This document shows positions 17,007 through 26,191 of a stretch of DNA of 64,000 bases, piece by piece; the stretch's first letter is position 1, and the number at the start of each line of letters is the position of its first letter. The stretch lies in NCBI GenBank assembly GCA_035695765.1, contig DASRRI010000005.1, positions 17,408-81,407 of the forward strand. The letters are read 5' to 3'. The notes under the pieces were generated by a model. It was not told where the DNA came from. It was given only the letters and a program-made list of their open reading frames with translations, and did not search any database. A program made the translations under genes and the position numbers. This DNA comes from Dongia_A sp035695765. GTDB lineage: Bacteria; Pseudomonadota; Alphaproteobacteria; Dongiales; Dongiaceae.

Positions 17007-20000
17007 CTACTCCATCAGTCGGCGCCACCAGCCGCGTTTGCGGGGGCCTTGATCGGTTTCTTCGCCGGCATGTTCGCTGCCGACATCAATGACCTGCACG
17101 GGCGAGGGCGCGGCGGCGGGCTGCGACGCCGGCACGGGCTCGCTCGGCGTTGCATGCGGAGCCTCGATGTCGCTGGCCGTTTTGGCAGGCGCTGCTGCTG
17201 CTTCCTCGCGGCGGCGCGGCTTTCGCTGGCGACGGCGGGCCTGTGGCTCCGCCGGTTGCGGCTCGCCGTTGGCCTCATCGGCCACCGGGGCCGGGTTCGA
17301 CTGATCGCCGACGTCACTACTCGCCGGCGCGACGCGCTGCGCCCATTGCTCCGGCAGCTCCGCCAACTCCGGCTGGTCGCCGAGGCCGGGGACCGGCTGC
17401 ACCGGCCCTTCGCCCTGCGGGTGATCCTGCCAGCCTTGCGGCCGAGCCTGGGCCTCGCCCAACTGATCTCGATCGGGGCGGCGCGACCGGCGGCGGCCAC
17501 CCCGGCGGCCGCGCCGCCGGCGCCGCCGCGGCTGCTCGCCATCGGCCGTGGATTCTTCGCCGTCGCGGCCCGATGCCTGCGCGCTGTCGGCATCATCATC
17601 TTCGTCAGACTCGCTCTCATCTTCGGCGCTGTCGGCGAGGGCGGCGATGGGCTCGGGACGTGGGGCAGGGGCCGGCGCGCTTGGCGCATGCGCTTCTTCG
17701 CTGGCGCCGCCTTCGGTGAATTCATCGGCGCGGAACTTGCCGCCGCGGCCGCGACGACGCCGGCGCCGCCGGCCGCCACGCTCGCGTTCGCCCTGACCGC
17801 CAGCCGCCTGCTCTTCGGCTTCCTCGGGGGCTTCGGCCTCGACCGCCTCGGCTTCTGTCTCCTCGGGAATGAATTCGTCGGGCTCTTCTTCGATGACCGG
17901 CACCGGTTGCGCGGCGCGCGGCTGGACCTCTTCGCCGGGATTGAGTTGCTTGATGCGGTCGAGGCGATATTCCGGCGGGGTCAGCTCGTCGTCGGCCTGC
18001 AGATAGACCCTGACGCCGCGCCGCTGCTCCATCTCCTCGATGGCGTGACGCTTGTGGTTGAGCATGAACAAGGCGACGGCAGTCGGCACGAAGATCGTGA
18101 CGCCTGGGCTGAAGCTGCGCGCGATCTCTTCCTCCGCCATGCGCAACACGTGCAAAGCGGTCGATTCCACCGACCGCACGCGGCCGGTGCCGTGGCAATG
18201 CGCGCAGGCTTCCGTGCTCGCCTCCACCAGGCTCGGATGCAAACGCTGGCGCGACATCTCGAGCAGGCCGAAGGTGGAGATGCGTCCGATCTGGATGCGC
18301 GCCCGGTCGTTCTTCAGCGCTTCCTTGATCCGCCGCTCGACCTGCGCGTTGTTGCGGTTCTCCTCCATGTCGATGAAATCGATGACGATGAGGCCCGCCA
18401 GATCGCGCAGCCGGAGCTGGCGCGCGATCTCCTCAGCCGCCTCGATATTGGTGCGCAGAGCGGTCTCTTCGATGTTCCGCTCGCGGGTGGAGCGGCCGGA
18501 ATTGACGTCGATCGCGACCAGGGCCTCGGTCTGATTCAGCACGATGTAGCCGCCGGAACGCAGGTGCACGACCGGCTCGTGGATCGCGGCGATCTGGCTC
18601 TCGATCTGATAGCGCTGGAACAAAGGCTGCGACTGGTCGCGATAGGCCTGCACGCGGCGCAGATGGCTCGGCGTCAGCATCCGCATGAAATCGCGGGCCG
18701 AGCGGTACGATTCCTCGCCCGCCACGATGATGTCGCCGATGTCGCGGGTATAGAGATCGCGGATCGATCGCTTGATGAGGCTGGCTTCTTCATAGATCAG
18801 GGCCGGCGCGGTCGATTTCAGCGTCACTTCGCGGATCTCGTCCCACAGCCGCAGCAGATATTCGAAGTCGCGCTTGATCTCCGGCCGGCTGCGCTCCATG
18901 CCGGCGGTGCGAACAATCACCGCCATGCCTTCCGGCGCATCGAGATCGTCGACGATGGACTTCAGGCGCTTGCGGTCATTGACGCTGGTGATCCGGCGCG
19001 AGATGCCGCCGCCGCGGTCGGTGTTCGGCATCAGCACGCAATAGCGGCCGGCCAGCGACAGATAGGTGGTGAGGGCCGCGCCCTTGTTGCCGCGCTCTTC
19101 CTTGGTCACCTGCACCAGCAGGATCTGCCGGCGCTTGATGACCTCCTGGATCTTGTAGCGGCGCAGGTTGCGCTGCCGGCGGCGGCGCGCCTGTTCCTCG
19201 TCGACCTCCGGATCGTCCTGCTGCGCCGGCTCTTCGCCGCCGATCACATCGACGACCTCGGGCGTGGTCTGCACTTCGACCAGGTCCGATTCGGCAGGGG
19301 CGGGCAGATCGCCGTCGCCATTACCGTTTTCGTGGGCCCTGGATTCTTGTGCGGTATCGACGCTGCTGGCGACCGGCCGCGGCGCGGCCGTCGCGATCTC
19401 TTCTACCGGTGCGCTGCGCAGCTCGAAGCGCGGGGTTTCCAGCGCCGCGCTGCCGGAGCTGCCCTCGGGTTGCTCCCAGGGGGATACCAGTTCTTCCGCC
19501 GCGCGCGCGGGCGACTGCTCGCCTTGGCTTCCTGCGGCCGGCTCTTCGGCCGGCGCGATCGCGGCACCAGCCTCCGGCGCGCGTGCCTCGCCTTCGGCGA
19601 TGGAGGTAGTGCGCGTCTCACTGGCGTGCTGCCAGACATTGTCGGATGCGCCAGCCTCATCGCTCGGCGCCACGGCGGCGGCGGCATCGCGGCCATGATC
19701 CTCGTCGAACGGCTCGCCGGAGCCCGGCTCCATGGCACCTGCCATGGCATCGGCATCGTCCTCGCCGTGATCGTCGAAATGATCGTGATGATCGTGGGCC
19801 GACCGTCCGCCGACCTCGTCATCATCATCGGCCGCGGCTTCGCGCAGCAGCTTTTCGCGGTCAGCAACCGGGATGCGGTAATAGTCCGGATGGATTTCGC
19901 TGAAAGCCAGGAACCCATGACGGTTCCCGCCATATTCAACGAACGCCGCCTGAAGCGACGGTTCGACGCGGGTTACCTTGGCGAGATAGATATTCCCTTT

Positions 20001-20114
20001 GAGCGGGCGTCGGCTGGCGACCTCGACGTCAAATTCTTCCAGCTTCCTTCCGTCCGCCACCGCGACCCGCGTCTCTTCCGGGTGGGTGGCGTCGATCAAC
20101 ATGACCTTTGCCAT
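17007..20114 (-). CDS. rne: Ribonuclease E
   Basis: RNase E is the main endoribonuclease for mRNA decay and rRNA/tRNA processing. The 1035-residue protein has an S1 RNA-binding domain from about residue 36 (GNIYLAKVTRVEPSLQAAFVEYG), interrupted by an acidic, Ala/Pro-rich insertion at about residues 95-310. The domain resumes at IQEVIKRRQILLVQVTKE. The catalytic Mg-binding aspartates are Asp536 (VAIDVNSGRST) and Asp582 (IDFIDMEENRNN). The zinc-link Cys637-x2-Cys640 lies in CAHCHGTGR. The C-terminal 350 residues are a disordered Arg/Glu/Pro-rich scaffold (blocks such as RGGRRRRRRRGRGGKF), the likely degradosome platform. The start is MAKVMLIDATHPEETR, with GAGGAG ten bases upstream. Confidence 0.97.
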   Translation of the reverse strand: MAKVMLIDATHPEETRVAVADGRKLEEFDVEVASRRPLKGNIYLAKVTRVEPSLQAAFVEYGGNRHGFLAFSEIHPDYYRIPVADREKLLREAAADDDDEVGGRSAHDHHDHFDDHGEDDADAMAGAMEPGSGEPFDEDHGRDAAAAVAPSDEAGASDNVWQHASETRTTSIAEGEARAPEAGAAIAPAEEPAAGSQGEQSPARAAEELVSPWEQPEGSSGSAALETPRFELRSAPVEEIATAAPRPVASSVDTAQESRAHENGNGDGDLPAPAESDLVEVQTTPEVVDVIGGEEPAQQDDPEVDEEQARRRRQRNLRRYKIQEVIKRRQILLVQVTKEERGNKGAALTTYLSLAGRYCVLMPNTDRGGGISRRITSVNDRKRLKSIVDDLDAPEGMAVIVRTAGMERSRPEIKRDFEYLLRLWDEIREVTLKSTAPALIYEEASLIKRSIRDLYTRDIGDIIVAGEESYRSARDFMRMLTPSHLRRVQAYRDQSQPLFQRYQIESQIAAIHEPVVHLRSGGYIVLNQTEALVAIDVNSGRSTRERNIEETALRTNIEAAEEIARQLRLRDLAGLIVIDFIDMEENRNNAQVERRIKEALKNDRARIQIGRISTFGLLEMSRQRLHPSLVEASTEACAHCHGTGRVRSVESTALHVLRMAEEEIARSFSPGVTIFVPTAVALFMLNHKRHAIEEMEQRRGVRVYLQADDELTPPEYRLDRIKQLNPGEEVQPRAAQPVPVIEEEPDEFIPEETEAEAVEAEAPEEAEEQAAGGQGERERGGRRRRRRRGRGGKFRADEFTEGGASEEAHAPSAPAPAPRPEPIAALADSAEDESESDEDDDADSAQASGRDGEESTADGEQPRRRRRRGRRGGRRRSRRPDRDQLGEAQARPQGWQDHPQGEGPVQPVPGLGDQPELAELPEQWAQRVAPASSDVGDQSNPAPVADEANGEPQPAEPQARRRQRKPRRREEAAAAPAKTASDIEAPHATPSEPVPASQPAAAPSPVQVIDVGSEHAGEETDQGPRKRGWWRRLME

Positions 20115-20585
20115 TGTAGATAGACTCCTCAGCGCGCCAAACGTCGCCCGCATCTATTGCGGACGGCGGCGCGAAACTCGTGGTTGAATTCCAGGTGTAC
20201 GACATGACTACCTGTGGCTAACGGGTCACCCGGCCGGCGCCTTTCTCTCTCGATGAAAGTGCGATGACCAAGTCACCCAAACGTCCCGGGCCGCCTTTTC
20301 CGATACCGGCCCATCGCGGGGCGCCATCGAAGGGCAACGACATCCGAAACCCATTTGACCCGGCGATTTAAGCGCTTGTTGCTTTACCTTTCCTTAAGCC
20401 TAAGAAGGGCTTAATGACCATCAAGCGACTCTCAGCCGGGCCGGCCGCAGCATAAGCGGCGAGCGTCGGCGTGACAACGTCAATCGACGCGGCCCGGGAG
20501 CAAGATCCGAGTCGATCCGGAAAAGTGTTGATTCGCAGTGTGTTACGCGTGTATATTGCGGTTGATTCACCGGAGTCGGTTCTAA
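20115..20585. other. 471-bp divergent intergenic region, rne/amidase
   Basis: There is no credible gene here; the short frames crossing it have no family features. The region must hold the divergent promoters of rne (probably with a long 5' leader, as is usual for self-regulated rne) and of the amidase gene. The one clear structure is an inverted repeat, TTAAGCC and GGCTTAA, separated by TAAGAAG (20394-20414). The stretch 20370-20420 is AT-richer than its surroundings and is the likeliest promoter area. Confidence 0.5.
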
Positions 20586-21848
20586 ATGCGCGCAATTGGC
20601 TGGATTCTTGGCCTGGTGCTGTTGCTCGGGGGGGCTGCACAAGCAGTCGCCAAGCCGGCCATTACCGATGCACGCCTGGGGGTTGAACCGGGACTCACCC
20701 GCGTTGTGATCAGCTTTAGCCAGCGCAGCGATTTCCGGGTATTCACGCTGGCCGATCCCTACCGGGTTGTCATCGATCTCAGCGAAGTCGACTGGAAGGT
20801 GCCGAGCGGGACCAAGCTGCAGGGCCAGGGCATGGTCGCCGGCATGCGCTATGGCCTCTACAAGGCCGGCACGTCGCGCGTGGTTCTGGACCTGATGGGG
20901 CCCTCCGAGGTGACGCGGGCCGAATTCCTGCCGCCGGACAAGGGCGAGCCCCTGCGGCTGCTGGTCGACCTCAGGCCCGTTCTGGACACCCAGTTCCGCG
21001 CTCAGCTCAAGACCGCGACCGTTGCCTATAGCCAGGTGGCCTCCATCGCTCCCGCGACCAAGCCCAAGGTGCCGAATGGATCGGGCGGTACCGGCATCCT
21101 CGGAGGCGGTGGCGCGAGCGCGGCCGCCAAGCAACCGACGGAAGAGCCCAAGCGTGGCAAGCCGTTGATCGTGATCGACCCCGGCCACGGCGGTATCGAC
21201 CCCGGCGCCGTCGGGGCCAGCATCACGGAGAAGTCGCTCACCCTCGCCGTTGCCAAGGCTCTCAAGAAGGAGCTGGAGGACACCGGCAATTTCCGGGTTC
21301 TCCTGACGCGCACGACCGACGTTTATATCCCGCTGCGCGACCGGTTCGGCCTGGCGCGCGAAAAGGGCGCCGACCTCTTCATCTCGCTGCATGCGGATTC
21401 TCACAATGACCCGCTGACCCGCGGCGCCTCTGTCTACACGCTCTCGGAAAAGGCTTCGGACGCAGAAGCCGGAGCGCTGGCCGCCAAGGAAAACAAGTCC
21501 GACATCATCGCCGGCGTCGATCTCAGCAAGCAGAGCAATGTCGTCAGCAACATCCTGATCGATCTGGCGCAGCGCGACACCAAGAACATGTCGACCCGTT
21601 TCGCCAGCCTGCTGGTGCGCGAGCTGAAGGAACAGACCATGCTCCTCGGCAACACCCATCGCTTTGCCGGCTTTGCGGTCCTCAAGGCGCCGGACGTGCC
21701 GTCGGTGCTGATCGAGATGGGATACATCTCCAGCAGCAAGGATGAGGCGCTGCTGAGTAGCTCCAGCCACCAGAAGCGGCTGGCCAAGGCGGTCCGGCAG
21801 GCGGTGGAGAACTACTTCTCCTGGCAGGAGTTGGTGCGCCGCAGCTGA
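20586..21848 (+). CDS. N-acetylmuramoyl-L-alanine amidase, AMIN domain (AmiC-like)
   Basis: This periplasmic amidase splits septal peptidoglycan during cell separation. The 420-residue protein has a signal peptide (residues 1-22, ending QAVAKP); an AMIN domain of about 28-145 (TRVVISFSQRSDFRVFTLADPYRVVIDLSEV) that targets such enzymes to the septum; a Gly/Ala linker; and an Amidase_3 domain of about 195-412. The zinc-ligand motifs of Amidase_3 are present: IVIDPGHGGIDPGAVG, TEKSLTLAVAKAL, ISLHADS, and the C-terminal VLIEMGYISS. The next gene on the strand is PBP1A, a common alphaproteobacterial cell-wall pairing. Confidence 0.95.
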   Translation: MRAIGWILGLVLLLGGAAQAVAKPAITDARLGVEPGLTRVVISFSQRSDFRVFTLADPYRVVIDLSEVDWKVPSGTKLQGQGMVAGMRYGLYKAGTSRVVLDLMGPSEVTRAEFLPPDKGEPLRLLVDLRPVLDTQFRAQLKTATVAYSQVASIAPATKPKVPNGSGGTGILGGGGASAAAKQPTEEPKRGKPLIVIDPGHGGIDPGAVGASITEKSLTLAVAKALKKELEDTGNFRVLLTRTTDVYIPLRDRFGLAREKGADLFISLHADSHNDPLTRGASVYTLSEKASDAEAGALAAKENKSDIIAGVDLSKQSNVVSNILIDLAQRDTKNMSTRFASLLVRELKEQTMLLGNTHRFAGFAVLKAPDVPSVLIEMGYISSSKDEALLSSSSHQKRLAKAVRQAVENYFSWQELVRRS

Positions 21849-21898
21849 CCCGGAACTCCCTGGAACCGGGGACCAATCGAGGCTGTTGTGTCAGTGTG

Positions 21899-21929
21899 GC
21901 AACGAGTCACAAGCGCTTGCGTTGCCATA
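21899..21929. repeat. Inverted repeat between the amidase and PBP1A genes
   Basis: Perfect 8-bp arms TGGCAACG and CGTTGCCA flank a 15-bp spacer. It starts 51 bp after the amidase stop and could be a terminator stem or an operator for the PBP1A promoter. TAATTTAA follows it. Confidence 0.45.
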
Positions 21930-22058
21930 ATTTAACCTTGATCTTGCATCATGCCTTGGACTAAGGCGGACGCATGGAGCGGGGCGCCGGCACGAGGCCG
22001 CACCCGACTGCATTTGCCGCGGCGTATTGAACAATAGGGGGCCAGGGCCGGCCCAACC

Positions 22059-24788
22059 ATGCGACTGACCAGAATTCTGTCTTTCCTACTCGGCACCCTG
22101 ACGTTTCTGTGTGCTGTTGGCGCCATCGCCCTGTGGCTGGTCTACCAGCATTTCTCGCAGGGCCTGCCGGACTATTACCAGCTCGCCAGCTATGACCCGC
22201 CGGTGGTCTCGCGCATCTATGCCGGCGACGGCCGCCTGCTGGCCGAATACGCGACGGAGAACCGTGTCTTCGTGCCCATCACCGCCATGCCCAAGCGCGT
22301 CATCAACGCGTTCCTGGCGGCGGAGGATAAGACCTTCTACAGCCATCACGGTGTCGACCTGCCGGGCGTGATCAACGCGGTGTGGACGAATATCAAGAAT
22401 TACGGTGACCGCCGCCCAGTGGGCGCATCGACCATCACACAGCAGGTGACCAAGAACTTCCTGCTGTCGAACGAGGTGTCCTACAAGCGCAAGATCCGCG
22501 AGATGATCCTGGCCTTCAGGATCGAGAAGGCGTTCAACAAGGACAAGATCCTCGAGCTCTATCTCAACCAGATCTATCTCGGCTCCGGCAATTACGGCGT
22601 CGCCACCGCCGCGCTCAACTATTTCAATAAGCCGCTGGACCAGCTGACGATCGGCGAGGCCGCTTATCTCGGCGCGCTGCCCAAGGCGCCGAACAATTAC
22701 AACATCGTGCGCGATCATCAGGCGGCACTCGATCGCCGGAACTGGGTGATCGACCGCATGGCCGAGGACGGCCACATCAGCCGGGACGAAGCTGCTGCCG
22801 CCAGGACCGAGCCGCTGGAGTTGCACTCGCGCGCAACGACCGAGCATGTGGTGGCGGACTACTTTGCAGAAGAAGTGCGCCGCGAGATCGTGCAGCGCTT
22901 CGGCGAGAAGGGCCTTTATCAGCAGGGCCTCGCCATCCGCGCCACCATCGATCCAAGGCTGCAGGAGATCGCCGACCGCGTGCTGCGCCAGCATCTGGTC
23001 GCCTACGACAAGACCCAGGGCTATCGCGGCCCGCTGCAGCATGTCGACAGCGTGTTGGACTGGCAGACGATCCTGCAAGGCCTGCCGCCCATGCCATGGC
23101 TCTATGATTGGCAGCCGGCGATCGTGACCGAGGCAACCAACGCTGCGGCGACGATCGGTTTCAAGGACGGCACCACCGGCGAGATCCAGGTTGGCGATCT
23201 CGGTTGGGCGCATCTGCGCTCGCCCCAGGGTCGGCTCGGACCTGCGCCCAAGGCAGCGACCGACGTGCTGAAAGTGGGCGACATCATCGCCGTCGAGCAG
23301 CTGGTCGAAGACGGCAACGTCATACCGGGCCGCTATGCCCTGCGCCAGGTTCCCGAGATCAGCGGCGCCATGGTCGCGATGGACCCCCATACCGGCCGCG
23401 TGCTGGCAATGACCGGCGGCTGGTCGTACAAGCAATCGGAGTTCAACCGCGCCACCCAGGCAATGCGTCAGCCGGGATCCTCCTTCAAGCCGATCGTCTA
23501 TCTCTCGGCGCTCGAAGCGGGGTTCACACCCTCGACCATGATCCTGGACGCCCCGATCGTCATCGATCAGGGGCCGGGCCTGCCGCTGTGGCGGCCGGAG
23601 AACTACGCACAGGATTACCTCGGTGCCGCCACCATGCGCCGGGGCATCGAAAACTCGCGCAACCTGATGACCATCCGCGTGGCGCAGACCGTCGGCATGG
23701 CCAAGGTGGCGGAGATGGCATCGCGCCTCGGCGTCATCGACAACATGCAGCAGACCCTCGCCATGTCACTCGGCGCGGGTGAAACGACAGTGCTGCGCCT
23801 GGCCGGCGCTTACGCCGAGATCGTCAATGGCGGCAAGAAGATCGAGCCAGCCTTGATCGACCGGGTGCAGGACAATCACGGCTGGACCATCTATCGCCAC
23901 GACCAGCGGCCGTGCGATGGCTGCCAGATTTCAAGCTATAACGGCGAAGCGCCGCCGGAGGTGCCCGACACGCGCCCGCAGGTGATCGATCCCGCGACCG
24001 CTTACCAGATGGTATCGATCCTGGAAGGCGTCGTGCAGCGCGGCACCGGGACAGCGGTGAAGGCGGTGGGCAAGCCGCTGGCCGGCAAGACCGGCACCAC
24101 CAACGACGGCCGCGACGTCTGGTTCATGGGCTTCTCGCCCGATCTGGTGGCCGGGGTCTATCTCGGCTTCGATCAGCCGCGCTCGCTGGGCGAGAAGGCG
24201 ACCGGCGGCAAATATTCGGCACCGATCTTCCGCGACTTCATGATGGAAGCCTTGAAGGACAAGCCGGCGACGCCATTCCGCGTGCCGCCCGGCATCCGGC
24301 TGGTGCGGGTCGATTACTATACCGGCGAGCGCGCCACGCCCGGCGCAAGCAAGGTGATCCTGGAAGCCTTCAAGCCCGGCACCGAGCCGACCGGCCAGCA
24401 GAACGTCATCCAGGGCGTCGCCAATTACGGCCAGGATGCGGGCTACGGCTCCATCATTCCGCTCGGCACCTCTGGGGAAGGCTACCCGGACCAGGGCGGC
24501 ACGATGATCATCGATTCGAACGGTGCCTATCAGACCAACCAACCTGGCCCGCCCGCCAACTCCGACAATGGCGGTCAGCAGGTCATCACCGGCGAGCCCA
24601 CGGAACAGCTCAACCCGCAGCAGCCCGGCAACCCGCAGCAACCGGCGGCCAACCAGCCGCCACCGCAGCAACCAACGTTGCAGGGCCCCGACCTGGGCGA
24701 GGCGCCGCCACAGCCGCAACCCCAGCCGCAGCCCGCTCCCGCCAAGCCGGCGGCGCCAGCGACCGATAGCAGCAGCGGCATTTACTAG
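22059..24788 (+). CDS. mrcA: Penicillin-binding protein 1A
   Basis: PBP1A is a bifunctional peptidoglycan synthase with glycosyltransferase and transpeptidase domains. The 909-residue protein has an N-terminal membrane anchor (about 5-28), a GT51 domain (AAEDKTFYSHHGVDLPGVINA; GASTITQQVTKNFLLSNE; RKIREMILAFRIEKAF), a linker/OB-like region of about 280-420, and the transpeptidase domain with Ser474 in the SSFK motif, an SRN motif, and KTGTTND. The last 110 residues or so are a Pro/Gln-rich tail (QQPGNPQQPAANQPPPQQ), longer and more repetitive than in E. coli. The ATG has no good Shine-Dalgarno. The outer zone probably interacts with the cell wall or activators; that is inference. Confidence 0.96.
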   Translation: MRLTRILSFLLGTLTFLCAVGAIALWLVYQHFSQGLPDYYQLASYDPPVVSRIYAGDGRLLAEYATENRVFVPITAMPKRVINAFLAAEDKTFYSHHGVDLPGVINAVWTNIKNYGDRRPVGASTITQQVTKNFLLSNEVSYKRKIREMILAFRIEKAFNKDKILELYLNQIYLGSGNYGVATAALNYFNKPLDQLTIGEAAYLGALPKAPNNYNIVRDHQAALDRRNWVIDRMAEDGHISRDEAAAARTEPLELHSRATTEHVVADYFAEEVRREIVQRFGEKGLYQQGLAIRATIDPRLQEIADRVLRQHLVAYDKTQGYRGPLQHVDSVLDWQTILQGLPPMPWLYDWQPAIVTEATNAAATIGFKDGTTGEIQVGDLGWAHLRSPQGRLGPAPKAATDVLKVGDIIAVEQLVEDGNVIPGRYALRQVPEISGAMVAMDPHTGRVLAMTGGWSYKQSEFNRATQAMRQPGSSFKPIVYLSALEAGFTPSTMILDAPIVIDQGPGLPLWRPENYAQDYLGAATMRRGIENSRNLMTIRVAQTVGMAKVAEMASRLGVIDNMQQTLAMSLGAGETTVLRLAGAYAEIVNGGKKIEPALIDRVQDNHGWTIYRHDQRPCDGCQISSYNGEAPPEVPDTRPQVIDPATAYQMVSILEGVVQRGTGTAVKAVGKPLAGKTGTTNDGRDVWFMGFSPDLVAGVYLGFDQPRSLGEKATGGKYSAPIFRDFMMEALKDKPATPFRVPPGIRLVRVDYYTGERATPGASKVILEAFKPGTEPTGQQNVIQGVANYGQDAGYGSIIPLGTSGEGYPDQGGTMIIDSNGAYQTNQPGPPANSDNGGQQVITGEPTEQLNPQQPGNPQQPAANQPPPQQPTLQGPDLGEAPPQPQPQPQPAPAKPAAPATDSSSGIY

Positions 24789-24885
24789 AAGCCGACCTTC
24801 CGTCGGCGTGGGTGGCTTGACCATCCCGCGCCGATTGGCCATGTTCGCGCGCCATTTCTAAGTGCGCCCACCTGAGAGGCAGATT

Positions 24886-26002
24886 ATGCGTGCCGAGATT
24901 GAAGCGTTGGCGGGGGAGATCAGGTCTTCCCTGGCCCTGCTGAGGAGGCATCTTTGACTGGGACAATGCGCTGCGTCGTCTCGACGAACTGAACGCATTG
25001 GCTGAAAACCCGCAGCTCTGGGACAAGCCCGAAAAGGCCCAGAAGACGATGCGGGAACGCACCCATCTCGCCAGCGCCATTGATGCCTATCGCATCATGG
25101 AGCGCGAGCTTGACGACGCATTGACACTCGCGGAACTGGGCGAGGCTGAGGGGGACACCAAGTCGGTCGACGAAGCGCAGGCGCAGCTCACCGCTTTGCG
25201 CGCCGATGCGGCGAAGCGCGAGCTCGAATCCCTGCTGTCGGGCGAGGCAGACCAGAACGATTGCTATCTCGAGGTCCATGCCGGCGCCGGCGGAACCGAA
25301 GCGCAGGATTGGGCTGAGATTCTGCTGCGCATGTATACCCGGTGGGCGGAGCAGCACGGCTACAAGGTGGAATGGCTGGAAGAGAGCCCCGGTGAAGAAG
25401 CCGGCCTCAAATCCGCGACCATCGAGGTCAAGGGGCCGAACGCCTATGGCTGGCTGAAATCGGAATCCGGCGTCCATCGCCTGGTGCGCATTTCGCCCTA
25501 CGATTCCAACGCCCGGCGCCACACCAGCTTTTCCTCGGTCTGGGTCTATCCCGTGGTCGACGACGCGATCGAGATCGAGATCCTGGACAAGGATCTGAAG
25601 GTCGATACCTTCCGCGCCTCGGGCGCCGGCGGCCAGCACGTCAACAAGACCGATTCCGCGATCCGAATCACGCACATGCCGACCGGCATCGTCGTTGCCT
25701 GCCAGGTCGACCGCTCGCAGCACCGCAACCGGGCCATGGCGATGCAGATGCTGAAGGCGCGGATGTACGAGGCAGAGCTCAAGAAGCGCGAGGAAGCCGC
25801 GGCGGCGCAAGAGGCGCAGAAGAGTGATATCGGCTGGGGCCACCAGATCCGTTCCTATGTCCTGCAGCCCTACCAGATGGTGAAGGACCTTCGGACCGAG
25901 ACCGAGACCAGCGACACGCAGGGCGTCCTGGACGGGGACATCGACCGATTCCTGACTGCCTCGCTCGCTGCGAAAGTGCACGGCGGGGAAACGTCGGCCT
26001 AA
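24886..26002 (+). CDS. prfB: Peptide chain release factor 2, programmed +1 frameshift
   Basis: RF2 terminates translation at UGA and UAA. The gene is read as 24886-24954 joined to 24956-26002, giving 371 residues, close to the E. coli 365. After 23 codons the first frame hits CTT-TGA (24952-24957). An internal Shine-Dalgarno, AGGAGG (24943-24948), lies three bases before the CTT codon, exactly the layout of the autoregulatory prfB frameshift. Shifting +1 restores LDWDNALRRLDELN. The hydrolysis motif GGQ is intact (SGAGGQHVNKTD). The stop-recognition motif reads SPY instead of the E. coli SPF (ISPYDSNARRHTSF), a variant I believe is common in alphaproteobacteria. GAGAGG precedes the first ATG by seven bases. 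Confidence 0.96.
24943..24958 (+). promoter_or_regulatory. prfB recoding signal (+1 frameshift)
   Basis: AGGAGG, three bases, CTT, TGA, C: the internal Shine-Dalgarno, slippery Leu codon and UGA stop that make RF2 autoregulate its own synthesis. Low RF2 leaves the ribosome paused at UGA so it slips forward one base. Confidence 0.95.
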
Positions 26003-26132
26003 GCGCCTCCACGGAGTCGCATAGGGAGCGCTGTGCCCAAGAAATAGGCGCAATCACAAAAGCTGCTCACCGATTGAGCGGCAGCCCCTCGCGCGATTGC
26101 GAATTCCGAAGGATTCCCCGGCACTCCGCAGT

Positions 26133-26148
26133 TGGCACGCCTGATGCA
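26133..26148 (+). promoter_or_regulatory. Sigma-54 promoter of amtB
   Basis: TGGCACG-N4-ATGCA matches the sigma-54 consensus TGGCACG-N4-TTGCA with one mismatch and exact -24/-12 spacing. It lies 44 bp before the chosen amtB start. Nitrogen-limited activation by NtrC is the expected control; I did not find a convincing NtrC site. Confidence 0.8.
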
Positions 26149-26191
26149 GTGCAGCATCCGGATTGTCATACTTTTGATAAGGGGGGCAGGA

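Noticed and set aside
17001..20123. 1040-codon open frame antisense to rne
   Set aside because: It is a shadow of a GC-rich gene: the peptide is low-complexity Arg/Ala/Leu without family features, while the other strand has all RNase E motifs.
20368..20640. 90-codon minus-strand frame between rne and the amidase
   Set aside because: It overlaps the amidase signal peptide, has no Shine-Dalgarno and no family features.
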